Assembly: GCF_900078755.1 (NCBI RefSeq)
Contig: NZ_FKIH01000028.1
Source of the DNA: Ichthyocystis sparus
GTDB lineage: Bacteria; Pseudomonadota; Gammaproteobacteria; Burkholderiales; 2013Ark19i
DNA length: 64,000 nt
Direction: 5' to 3' (one strand)
Position 1 is the stretch's first letter. The number at the start of each line of letters is the position of its first letter. The notes beneath the pieces are model-generated. The model had not been told where the DNA came from. It did not search any database and was given only the letters and a program-made list of their open reading frames with translations. The position numbers were made by a program, and so were the translations under genes. Below are positions 25,556 to 34,215 of the stretch, piece by piece.

Positions 25556-27361
25556 TTAGACATCAAGATATCCCAATATTATTCTTGCTTTTCGAACAGA
25601 CGCCCCTTTGAAACTACCGTCGGCATGGTATTTAAATTTAACATCAAGCTCAATATGAGCTGCTGTGTCAGAAGTAAGAATACTTTGCAACTCCTCAACA
25701 ATAGCCACAGCTGACGTCATATCTGTAATTGATGATCCTCGTGCTGCACCACTAGTAGAGAGCATATGATCAGCAAGAACACTTGCCATCCGTGTGACTG
25801 CCTTACAGTGCCTATTCCAGCATAAATTTGTAGCTGTTAGCATGTAGAAATGCACAGAATTAGTATCGTCTGGGGACAACAAAAGACGTGCTACCTCTCC
25901 TGTTATTTTTTGCTCTGTTGCGGGAGTAGCTTTGCAAAGAATGTGATCAAATTCACCGTTAGAAACTTTAGACTCACATATAGATTCACATCCCATAATT
26001 ATTTTTAGTAATGCCTTATCTTCTAATACTTCCCTGCACATATATCTTAAAGCCCCGATTAAAAGATGTACAAGGGTTGGGAAAGGTCCTCCCGTAAACC
26101 TTTCCTCTGCTCGTAGGGTTAAAGCATTGAGTGCATTACAGATTGCTGTAGATGGGGGCTTGGGATAACTTAAATCTTCTCCGAGATCACCACCACCAAT
26201 CAAAAATTCCCTTTCTCCTTTATTGACCATGGCATCTTTTCTAGCCACCATCTCTTCTATTGTTGTCGGAGCACGAGATACAGAAGAACTAGCTGACCTA
26301 CTATGAGATCTAAGGAATTTTCCCGACCCAGTAGACGTTCCTGCGGATTCGGAAGATGTTCTAGACCCTAAGTGGCTGGTAGAAGGAGATGATGATTTTC
26401 CCATTGACGAAGAAGATGATGATGCGCTTGCGGAGGATTTATTGGAGCCCACAGAGGACCCAGAGACTGTGGAATCTGTTCTGACTCTTACGTCCGTTGT
26501 GCTCGGACTTCTGTGTAATTTGCCCTCTACAAGAGACATTAATCTCTTAAATCCACGACCTTTACCAGACCCTTTTGAGTGGTGATGTTTATGTTTGTGC
26601 CTACCGGTGTCTGGGCTTTCCAGGAAGTAATCACTACTACTACTATCTTCACCTAATTCTTCCCGTGCTTGTTGCGAAAGCTCGGCAAACCTGGCTTCAA
26701 GACGTTTTATTTTTTCTTGCAATTCTCTTTTTTCGCTGCTAGATGAAGCTACACCAGGGGAAGTTCCTCTAACACTACTGCTAGAGGAGTCTTGGCTATA
26801 ACTTCTCATATAGGCGACACGATGACTTCTAGATGGAGGTATAGGCACAGGTATAGGTAATGATGAAGTAGGACTGGCACCGCCTGTTATTGATGGTGAA
26901 AAATCACCCACGCACCCATACTCGTCCTCTTCCTCGTCACCTCCTATATTTACAGAACGCATCAAATCAGGAGAAGGAGAAAACCCTCCCCCTGTATTTC
27001 CCCCCATAAACTCGTATATAGATTCCTCGGGAAGTGTATCTGCAGGTGATACCTGTTGAGGTTGGGTTGAAGGAATTTCCTCCTCTTGTTCTTGTAAAAG
27101 TCCGGCAAGAACTCTTTCAAGATGCATTACTTGTCGTACTAGCTCTGCTTTTCTGGGTGAAATTTCTACCCCTGTAGTACCTGAGGCAGCAGGTTGATCG
27201 GTAGTGAGGCTGACAGAACTCTCTCCACCTTCTTCTTGTGTACTGACACTCGATAAGGTCCCAGTAGCACCTTCAGGGCATTCTTGGTCGTCACCCGAGC
27301 TATCACCTACATAACTTGAGCTAGAAGGAGAAGTAGCAGTAGCAGTATTTTTGTTGAACAT
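25556..27361 (-). CDS. Large family member with ESIYEFM motif
   Basis: A 601-residue unknown protein. Residues 68-96 are a coiled coil, ESIYEFMGG lies around Tyr116, a Pro-rich segment PIPVPIPPS around 169-177, and a second coiled coil around 209-236. A His/Lys-rich patch (HKHKHHHSKGSGKGRGFKR) and long Ser runs follow. The last 200 residues resemble the C-terminal domain of the neighbours in layout: helices, then HIELDVKFKY and a final IILGY. ATG 27361 is chosen because TAGG lies six bases upstream; a TTG seven codons earlier is possible. Function unknown; the mix of motifs suggests a host-directed protein. Confidence 0.75.
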   Translation of the reverse strand: MFNKNTATATSPSSSSYVGDSSGDDQECPEGATGTLSSVSTQEEGGESSVSLTTDQPAASGTTGVEISPRKAELVRQVMHLERVLAGLLQEQEEEIPSTQPQQVSPADTLPEESIYEFMGGNTGGGFSPSPDLMRSVNIGGDEEEDEYGCVGDFSPSITGGASPTSSLPIPVPIPPSRSHRVAYMRSYSQDSSSSSVRGTSPGVASSSSEKRELQEKIKRLEARFAELSQQAREELGEDSSSSDYFLESPDTGRHKHKHHHSKGSGKGRGFKRLMSLVEGKLHRSPSTTDVRVRTDSTVSGSSVGSNKSSASASSSSSSMGKSSSPSTSHLGSRTSSESAGTSTGSGKFLRSHSRSASSSVSRAPTTIEEMVARKDAMVNKGEREFLIGGGDLGEDLSYPKPPSTAICNALNALTLRAEERFTGGPFPTLVHLLIGALRYMCREVLEDKALLKIIMGCESICESKVSNGEFDHILCKATPATEQKITGEVARLLLSPDDTNSVHFYMLTATNLCWNRHCKAVTRMASVLADHMLSTSGAARGSSITDMTSAVAIVEELQSILTSDTAAHIELDVKFKYHADGSFKGASVRKARIILGYLDV

Positions 27362-28160
27362 ATCTAACCTAGATCCAGACAACGCTAATTAATTGTAAGT
27401 GCTTCGTTTATTTGTAGTGGTAGTAAGCTAAATCCAGACAATTCGATAACTACCTTTAGAGCTATTGCTTATAGCTACAATTATTATTAACAATTAGGAA
27501 CAATACCCAATTGCAAAGCACCAAGCAAATTGCTTATTAACTATTGGCAACACCAACAACCAATAAAATCCATATCAGCTCTATGCAAATTTCAATATGC
27601 TATTGCGCAACTAACGCCTACCATCAACCCCATAAAATCAATTCTACGAAGGACATTATACACCATACAACGGTATGGCATACAACGGAGTATTAGTACT
27701 AGGTAACTATATGTAATGGCAAGACTGATATATCTTTTTTCTTACACGTTTACACTTATACTACCCGTAAGATTACCTGCAATTGTAATCTGATATCTAC
27801 TAGTTGCATAACAGCATGGTCCTAGATCATTATTTATTTTTGGCGGTTTACCCCTAATGGTAGCAATATCACGTATCAGTAATAAATTACTTTCAGTTTA
27901 GGTTTCTATCACGATGTGTAAATTTTCAAATTTTGCTTAATGGCTTGGTATTTCATATTTATAAATCTTGGTGAATATCCTTTTGTCATCCAAACTGCCA
28001 CTACTTGATAGCTAATTATTGTTATAAATACTGCCAAATGAACAATCCTTTAGATTATTATAGTGTAGTTTACAGTAGTATGCTTTCGCCTTAACGTCAA
28101 TTAAATAAATTAACTCACAATAAAACATGATCCGTTATGTAATTAGAGTAGTAAAATACA
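27362..28160 (+). other. Intergenic region without recognised genes
   Basis: About 0.8 kb of AT-rich DNA between two large family genes. No open frame with coding character, no RNA gene and no strong hairpin were found. A short direct repeat (CTA-ATCCAGACAA) occurs near 27370 and 27427 close to the start of the 25556-27361 gene and may belong to its control region. Confidence 0.4.
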
Positions 28161-30242
28161 CTATTGTATGATATCCACTTTTATTGTAACCGTATCAGCT
28201 TTACTTACAGCTATCATTAGATTACCATGACTATCTATTCCCTGTGAAAATTCAGCAGGAGTATGGAAGCGTAATGACACGTTATGCAACATGAGTTCAT
28301 GTATACGATCCTCAAGATTTAATGTTAGCACTTCTGTGGGATCATTGAGCCTACCTCTTATCTCTGCCTCTATCCTACTTAAAAGCGGTCTTACCATGCC
28401 TAAATATTTTAGTATGTGAGCAGAAATATTCGTGCGTACTTGGACACAAATAACATTTTTATCAAGCTCTGACATTAATGCCCCCTGATAACTACTATGT
28501 GCTAATTTTCGTGCTAGTTCAGTTGAACATCTACCTACGATATGACATGAAAAATCTGATACCTTTAAAGCCTTGGCCTTTTTAGTTAACCGTGTACTGC
28601 ATTCTGAAAGGTAACCGCCTTCAACTTTTTCAATACTCCTCCTTAAAATATATCTACATGACGCAGCAAGCTCATCCCAAAGATTTGAAGTCAAATCTCC
28701 AAATTCGGCATTTAGCCTCATTTCCATAGCAATTAAGCATTTAATAATGTTATCGGAAGCAGATGGTTTTTTACACTTTAATGAATGTCTACCACCTACA
28801 ATACTATGTTTACATATAAAATCGCTTAATCCTCTAGATAGAAGTTCATCTTTTTCCTGGACAGATTTGCGAGCATCTTTTTTTCTTTTCTTATCTTCAG
28901 ATGAAGAGGGGCTAGACTCTTTATGTGATGACTTTGATGATCTAGCCAGCGAGGTAATAGAGCCATGAACCTCATGACTTGTAGCTGATTCGGAAGGAGA
29001 ATGGCCAGCGAGGCTACTAGCATAAGCACTGCCTAAACTAGAAACACTTGCTGAAAATGGCCAACTGTCGGAAGAACCTGAAGAGCTTTTATTACTTTTA
29101 GTACTATGTTTCCTAGATGATCCTACATCTGCTCTTGTAGATCTAGTAGCACTCATACTTGCAGTAGTATCTTCCTCCTTACCTTTTTTCTTTTGCTTAG
29201 TGCCTGAGGCTCCAAGAGTAGTTTTTCTTCTAACGACAGGAGTAGCAGTTTCAGGATGATGTGATTCTTTACCTATACTCATTGAAGATAATTTACTACC
29301 AAGATCAAGTATTGAACTAACAGAAGAAAGTGAAGAAGAAGAGCTGCTGCAATTAGATTCCTGAGACGTCTTAGATACAGTATCTGATAATGGAGATTTA
29401 TTAGATCCAAACCAATCTCGTTCACGATGCTTTATAGGCCTAAGCCTAGTGGGTGAAGTTGGTACCGATTTTATTCCCCAGTCCGAATCATCTGGTTTAG
29501 GTTTTTTGTGTTGTCCACGTCCAAGCGTCATTGTGCCGCTTAGATCTACTCCCAGTCTATGTACAGTGTCTGGTTTAGGTTTTTTACATTGTCTACGTCC
29601 AAGCGTCATTGTGCCACTTACACCTACTTCTGGCCCATGTACAGGTGTTGTTGTACCGCCTACGTTCACCTTACTTGACCCGCGTCTAAGCCTAAACGAA
29701 CTCCTCAGTAGTTTTCCAATTTGTCTTAACGTATCTTCCTTATTATCTTTTGATTTTTCATGTTCTAATTTACAAGAATGTGTACCTGAAGTCTCACCAT
29801 GTTTTGCCATTGCTTCTTTTACATCTGAGGCCTTCATTTCTGATCTAGATCTCGTATGACCTTTTTTTCTTGTACGTTCCTCTTTTTCTCTACGTTTGGA
29901 GGAGATATAATCTTCCAGTCTACTAACCTCTGACTCTAATAACTCCAACCTTCTTCGTAGAGCAAGAGTTTCTTCATCAGGAGGTGTTCCTCTTCCAGTT
30001 TCATCGTATTCTCCAACTTCACCATGTCCTTCTACATCTTCATATAATGTTTCTTGTGATCCAGTGCTAAATACACTTGTAAAGAAACCAGGAATAGGAG
30101 GTAGAGGGATTCCCAAGGGGCTAGGAGGAAGATCTTGCTCTACTGGTTGTATGGCGCCACCTACAGCTCCCTCCAGGGCACTTAAATCTTCCCCTTCTTC
30201 CTCTTGAGGTGATACATTATCTGAAGCGCATTTATTAACCAT
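28161..30242 (-). CDS. Large family member with ETLYEDV motif and internal repeats
   Basis: A 693-residue unknown protein. It has a Pro-rich motif PLGIPLPPIP (residues 42-51), ETLYEDVEG with Tyr67, a coiled coil (89-123) and a basic RTRKKGHTRSRSE stretch. A 26-residue repeat then occurs twice (SGTMTLGR--KKPKPD), followed by long Ser/Lys-rich disorder. The last 200 residues are helical and end in a beta part, parallel to the other family members. ATG 30242 is preceded by GGGA; a GTG five codons upstream is possible. The N-terminal order Pro motif, Tyr motif, coiled coil is the same as in the 22289-24637 product. Confidence 0.78.
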   Translation of the reverse strand: MVNKCASDNVSPQEEEGEDLSALEGAVGGAIQPVEQDLPPSPLGIPLPPIPGFFTSVFSTGSQETLYEDVEGHGEVGEYDETGRGTPPDEETLALRRRLELLESEVSRLEDYISSKRREKEERTRKKGHTRSRSEMKASDVKEAMAKHGETSGTHSCKLEHEKSKDNKEDTLRQIGKLLRSSFRLRRGSSKVNVGGTTTPVHGPEVGVSGTMTLGRRQCKKPKPDTVHRLGVDLSGTMTLGRGQHKKPKPDDSDWGIKSVPTSPTRLRPIKHRERDWFGSNKSPLSDTVSKTSQESNCSSSSSSLSSVSSILDLGSKLSSMSIGKESHHPETATPVVRRKTTLGASGTKQKKKGKEEDTTASMSATRSTRADVGSSRKHSTKSNKSSSGSSDSWPFSASVSSLGSAYASSLAGHSPSESATSHEVHGSITSLARSSKSSHKESSPSSSEDKKRKKDARKSVQEKDELLSRGLSDFICKHSIVGGRHSLKCKKPSASDNIIKCLIAMEMRLNAEFGDLTSNLWDELAASCRYILRRSIEKVEGGYLSECSTRLTKKAKALKVSDFSCHIVGRCSTELARKLAHSSYQGALMSELDKNVICVQVRTNISAHILKYLGMVRPLLSRIEAEIRGRLNDPTEVLTLNLEDRIHELMLHNVSLRFHTPAEFSQGIDSHGNLMIAVSKADTVTIKVDIIQ
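29491..29646 (-). repeat. 78-base tandem repeat inside the 28161-30242 gene
   Basis: Two copies, starting at 29491 and 29569 on the + strand, share TCTGGTTTAGG, TTTTTT and GTCCAAGCGTCATTGTGCC-type cores. The period of 78 bases keeps frame and encodes two copies of SGTMTLGR(R/G)Q(C/H)KKPKPD. A degenerate third copy may lie on the higher-coordinate side of these two (GGTTTPVHGPE). Confidence 0.8.
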
Positions 30243-30583
30243 ATGAAAAGATCCCACATAGCATCGTTGTTATATTTATCTATATTTCTATAAAACACGC
30301 CACAAGTTCACCAAAATGAACAATGATGTAAACAATGAAATATAAAGTAGTGCTACTAATGCGGTGTAATCACACTGCATGGTTAACTATAACTAAATAT
30401 ACAAGGTAGCAAATAGTTGATGATACCTTTGTCATAACACGCTTAATACAAGAAATTCCCCTTAATTTGGTATCAATAATAGATATAAATTCAAGTGGTA
30501 TCTTTGCTTACAAGTAACTATACCTATATTACAGGTAACTATATCTATAATTAATAATATTAATGACTGGTAAGATAAAACTA
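30243..30583 (+). other. Intergenic region between family gene and recombinase
   Basis: About 340 AT-rich bases between the start of the 28161-30242 gene and the end of the recombinase gene, both on the minus strand. There is a short direct repeat around ATACC/GTAACTATA (near 30516 and 30534). I see no attachment site that can be supported without a second copy. Confidence 0.35.
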
Positions 30584-31870
30584 TTAAGTAGATTTGTTTT
30601 TTGCAGAATTGTATCTTTCCATTATTTCTATATCATTATATTGGTCAGTTATGGCACTACTGCTATGTCCTGCATCATCTCTTACATGGGCAATAGGTCT
30701 ACATCTTTTATTAATATCATCAGATATACCAGTATGACGCAACCAGTGTACTGTTGCTGATTCGAGCATTTGTGATTCTTGATGGTGCCCATTTTTTTTT
30801 AATACTAATACTGCTCCATCAAAACATAATTGTACAATTTGTCTGATTCTGCGAGTACTAGTGGTTGGACCTTTTCCTCTTTCTTTAATTATCAATGGGT
30901 GATTATCTGTAGGGGAGGGTAGATCCGTTAATCCTAAACTTCTTCTATATCTTTTTAAAGCTTCAATCATTGAGTCGCTAACTGCAACTTCTCGTAGCTT
31001 GTTTCCTTTGCCTAGAACTTTAAACCACCAACACCCGCGGCTATCTTGGTAGAAATTATTCATTTGAGGAATCCAGCGATCAGTAGCAGTAAGCTCAGAT
31101 ATCCTAAGGTAGAGTAAATAAAGTGAGGATAAAATAAAAAGAGTTCTTTCGTGACGCTTATCTTTATCAGCCATATCTGATGCTACTTTTATACAGGTGC
31201 TCCACTGTTTTTCAGTAAGCCTCAATGAACAAATATTTTTCTGTACTTTTTGTAAATACTTACTTTTTTGCTTGATTAGGGAAATAGGGTTACGAACAAT
31301 TTTACCTTCAAGAGAAAGAAAACTAAATAAGCTACTTAATACAGAAAATATTTCTTGTATGCTTTTTTGAGAAATAGAATAATTAATCTTAGAAGGGTAT
31401 TTGCCTTTTTTATGATCCAACTTACTAATGTGTGAGACAAAAGGACGCCAATTCTCATTGGGATAACGCTTTCCATCTTTAGTTATGAATCTTGGTGATC
31501 TTTTTGTTGATATCCATAATTTGGGAGGATTTATACAAAAATTTATATACTCCTCGACATCATCTCTAGAAATCGTAAGTATAGAAGTACTTTTTATTCT
31601 CCATGACCACTGAATAATTTTTTCTACCTCCCTCCTATACGATTCAAAAGTTGACGCGTTTCCACTGTATTGCTTTAAAAAGCCGACAACTGCCGTATAA
31701 TCCTCCGGAAATTGAATATTAGAAAAATGATTGGGGTAATTAATCAATTCTAATTTGTCAAATATAGGCAGAGGATTGAGTTTCATATATTTATAGAGAG
31801 AGTTGTAGATACTTAAGCTTATGACTATCGCTACCATTCTATGGTAACGGAGGGTATAGATAAAGTCCAT
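30584..31870 (-). CDS. Tyrosine recombinase (phage integrase family)
   Basis: A site-specific recombinase of up to 428 residues. The C-terminal catalytic domain has all expected residues: Arg in LRISELTA, Lys in GKGNKLREV, the box VHWLRHTG, His in DDAGHSS, and the nucleophilic Tyr in TDQYND. The core-binding domain precedes it (FLKQYSGNASTFESYRREVEKI). The segment NENWRPFV recalls integrases of Burkholderiales. Start uncertain: ATG at 31870 or, more plausibly, ATG at 31786 (MKLNPLPIF). It appears intact. It may belong to a mobile element or may rearrange the adjacent gene family; no flanking att repeats are evident. Confidence 0.9.
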   Translation of the reverse strand: MDFIYTLRYHRMVAIVISLSIYNSLYKYMKLNPLPIFDKLELINYPNHFSNIQFPEDYTAVVGFLKQYSGNASTFESYRREVEKIIQWSWRIKSTSILTISRDDVEEYINFCINPPKLWISTKRSPRFITKDGKRYPNENWRPFVSHISKLDHKKGKYPSKINYSISQKSIQEIFSVLSSLFSFLSLEGKIVRNPISLIKQKSKYLQKVQKNICSLRLTEKQWSTCIKVASDMADKDKRHERTLFILSSLYLLYLRISELTATDRWIPQMNNFYQDSRGCWWFKVLGKGNKLREVAVSDSMIEALKRYRRSLGLTDLPSPTDNHPLIIKERGKGPTTSTRRIRQIVQLCFDGAVLVLKKNGHHQESQMLESATVHWLRHTGISDDINKRCRPIAHVRDDAGHSSSAITDQYNDIEIMERYNSAKNKST

Positions 31871-32129
31871 AATAATTATAATTATTACGTTATCCGAATG
31901 GATATTACCAATTCTAGCAATTACATAACAGTGTTATGATCAGTGTCATACGGTCTTGTTTGTGGTTACCCTCAGATTATTGGTTTTTTAACTTAATAAG
32001 AATAAATATCTCGTCTCTTTTGAGATTACTTATGAATATAAATAAGGTCCACTAGCTATTATCCCTTAGCAGCGCTGTCTTTGGTTGGCTTATTTAGGCT
32101 GGGGGACCATTACTTTTTATGGAGTCGAT

Positions 32130-32708
32130 GTGTCTATTTCTGGAGATGGTGTTAGTCGAATTGTTGGTGCTTCTGGTGGGGAAAGTGATGTATCTGATGG
32201 GGGGGCATCTTCGTCTCCTTTGTCAAGTGTAGTTCAGTCTCAAGCTTGTAAGTCTTTGCTATCTTCTCTTAGTTCTCAAAGTTTATCCTTGTCTTCGTTG
32301 GATTTAATTGCTACTTGCGTAGATAAGACTCTTAGTAGAGTTGATAGTGGCCTTAAAAGCATCTTTAGAAGATATGGGTCGCAGAAGGCTTTTTTGATTG
32401 GCAAAGGTCAGTTAAGTTTTGAAGATGCTGTTAGTGGTGCTAAAACGTCTATCATGGAAGAGTGCCAAAAATTGGCTATGTGTTCTTATTGTGACGCAAG
32501 ATCGTCTCTAAGCGAAGATTTGCTAGGAAATAGCAAAGTTATGGAAGAGGTTACTAGCGAAATTGCCGAAGGTACCTTGGGTTTATTTAAACTCCATTTT
32601 TCTAGGTTTGTAGAGGTGGAGTTACCTAAATACGTATCTCTATATTCTGCTGCCCCTGTGTCCAGCACGGATTTGGAAGGCAAGTTGGGAAGTTTGTTCC
32701 GTAAATAG
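32130..32708 (+). CDS. Small unknown protein, possible compact family relative
   Basis: A 192-residue protein, Ser/Gly-rich at the start (residues 1-40) and helical after. LDLIATCVDKTLSRVDSGL, then SSLSEDLLGNSKVMEEVTSEI and a final helical part, follow the order of the first half of the C-terminal domain of the large family (L..H..I..., W/S, LFD-E), but the match is weak and the beta tail is missing. GTG at 32130 is chosen because GGAG lies five bases upstream; a TTG at 32085 has none. Unlike the four large members it is on the plus strand. Function unknown. Confidence 0.6.
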   Translation: MSISGDGVSRIVGASGGESDVSDGGASSSPLSSVVQSQACKSLLSSLSSQSLSLSSLDLIATCVDKTLSRVDSGLKSIFRRYGSQKAFLIGKGQLSFEDAVSGAKTSIMEECQKLAMCSYCDARSSLSEDLLGNSKVMEEVTSEIAEGTLGLFKLHFSRFVEVELPKYVSLYSAAPVSSTDLEGKLGSLFRK

Positions 32709-32804
32709 TTATAATATATTGAGTTTTTATTCATAAATGATCTTGTTACTCATAACAGGCTTTTCTTAAAGAACCACCATGTTTTCTACCTTGTTATTGC
32801 AGAA

Positions 32805-32842
32805 AAGCCTGGGTAGTGCTTTTCCCCAGGCTTATAGTTTTT
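32805..32842 (+). terminator. Rho-independent terminator, possibly bidirectional
   Basis: A nine-base perfect stem, AAGCCTGGG at 32805-32813 and CCCAGGCTT at 32825-32833, with an 11-base loop and a following T-rich stretch. It lies between the convergent genes 32130-32708 (+) and 32886-33614 (-). An A-rich stretch on the other side lets it serve both. Confidence 0.75.
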
Positions 32843-32885
32843 AATTATGATGTATTCAAAGATACTTCCCTAATATCGGGAATAC

Positions 32886-33614
32886 TTACCTCAATAATGG
32901 CCTTTTTTCATCTTCACTAACATTGTTAATATTAACGACAGTGGGTTCACTTCTAACGGTAATACTATTAGACCGAGAACTCGACTGAGAACCTGATTCA
33001 TCACAGCATGATGTATTCGATGGAAGAAGTGCATACGCTGCAGAAAAGATGCTTGACATTCCAAGAAGTGACATTAATGAGATAAGTATGCCTGTTCTGG
33101 TATAACTTGTATCATTAGTTACTTCTAATATGCTGGTTGATCCAGCGCAGAATGCAGAAAAATCTGAACTACTATTGCTGTTATCAGTAGCCATGCATGT
33201 TGCTGCTAAAGCAGTAAACAAAAGAGTTATTGTACCTGATAAAGCTAAATATCCACCTAAACATCTTTGTGCTGCTGGTGTTTCTATTAACGAACTTTCA
33301 CCTCCTTCATCAAGATTTATTAGTACGTCACCATAGGATCCAGTGACAACGACACAATTTTCATGATCACTATCTGTTTCAGCGCTTCTAGGTGAGTCAC
33401 TACCATGCAGCATAGAATAATGATTGTTGTCATCTACGTTAGTTTCTCTGTTACTGGCAAAACTTACGTTACCGGTACGATTGCTAATTTCTTGGTCTAT
33501 CTCATCAAGAAGGCTTCCTGTAAGACAGCTCAAATCAAGATCATTAATATCGTCCTCAACTCCAGTATCAATATCATTATTTGCAACTCTAGTACTACCA
33601 ATGCCACCGTACAT
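32886..33614 (-). CDS. Two-helix membrane protein with C-terminal acidic dileucine signal
   Basis: A 242-residue protein with a long acidic N-terminal region (1-115). It has two hydrophobic helices, about 119-140 and 174-196, separated by a short loop with Cys140 and Cys156, and a Ser-rich tail. The last residues are SEDEKRPLLR, fitting [DE]xxxL[LI] with DE before and Pro at -1. This matches the acidic dileucine signal of melanosomal/lysosomal proteins (tyrosinase type). The paired helices recall inclusion-membrane proteins of intracellular bacteria, though no homology is claimed. ATG 33614 has AGGAG upstream. No Sec signal peptide. Confidence 0.75.
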   Translation of the reverse strand: MYGGIGSTRVANNDIDTGVEDDINDLDLSCLTGSLLDEIDQEISNRTGNVSFASNRETNVDDNNHYSMLHGSDSPRSAETDSDHENCVVVTGSYGDVLINLDEGGESSLIETPAAQRCLGGYLALSGTITLLFTALAATCMATDNSNSSSDFSAFCAGSTSILEVTNDTSYTRTGILISLMSLLGMSSIFSAAYALLPSNTSCCDESGSQSSSRSNSITVRSEPTVVNINNVSEDEKRPLLR

Positions 33615-34215
33615 TATTCCTATTCTCCTGTAGACATTTCTTTATTTTAGCTTATTGCCTAAATCTTACAGATAGTAGAACACAGATAAGATGAGAGATT
33701 TATTTCTACTCGTACATAAATGTTCTACTACTGGTAATTTGATTTTGGCTAAGCAGACATTGTAATTTTGCAATTATGGAAGTAGTTTTAATAGGTAGTA
33801 TCTGACAAAATATAATTAATTTCTAATAACGAAGTACACATGTCACTAATGTTTGGGAAGCCAATATGAAACGGTGAGTTTTATATTTATATGCAATTCT
33901 AGATGATTGTATAACTTAACCTAAATTATTGGACTATGTTATCTACATATCATACATAATAAATACTTTAATTATATGATATATAAAGCATTATTAAGAA
34001 ATGCACCGTTGTTTTTTCTAAAAATTAATTTCTTGTTACTGAGCTAATGTTATTACTTATAGTCATAGTTACTATATTTGAGTGGTTATTATGAAGCAGG
34101 GTACAATATATTTAATTTGGTATGTCTGTATTAATTAAGGTGTTAGTAACTATACTTTGTACTTTTTGTAAACTGCATAAGTTGTGCCTATTAATAAGTA
34201 AGATAAGGAACAGTA
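33615..34215 (+). other. Divergent intergenic region before phaC
   Basis: About 600 AT-rich bases between two divergent genes, which should hold promoters for both. A distant inverted repeat, TAGTAGAAC near 33675 and GTTCTACTA near 33721, could be an operator or hairpin base. AAGGA six bases before the phaC GTG is its ribosome site. Nothing else recognisable. Confidence 0.4.
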
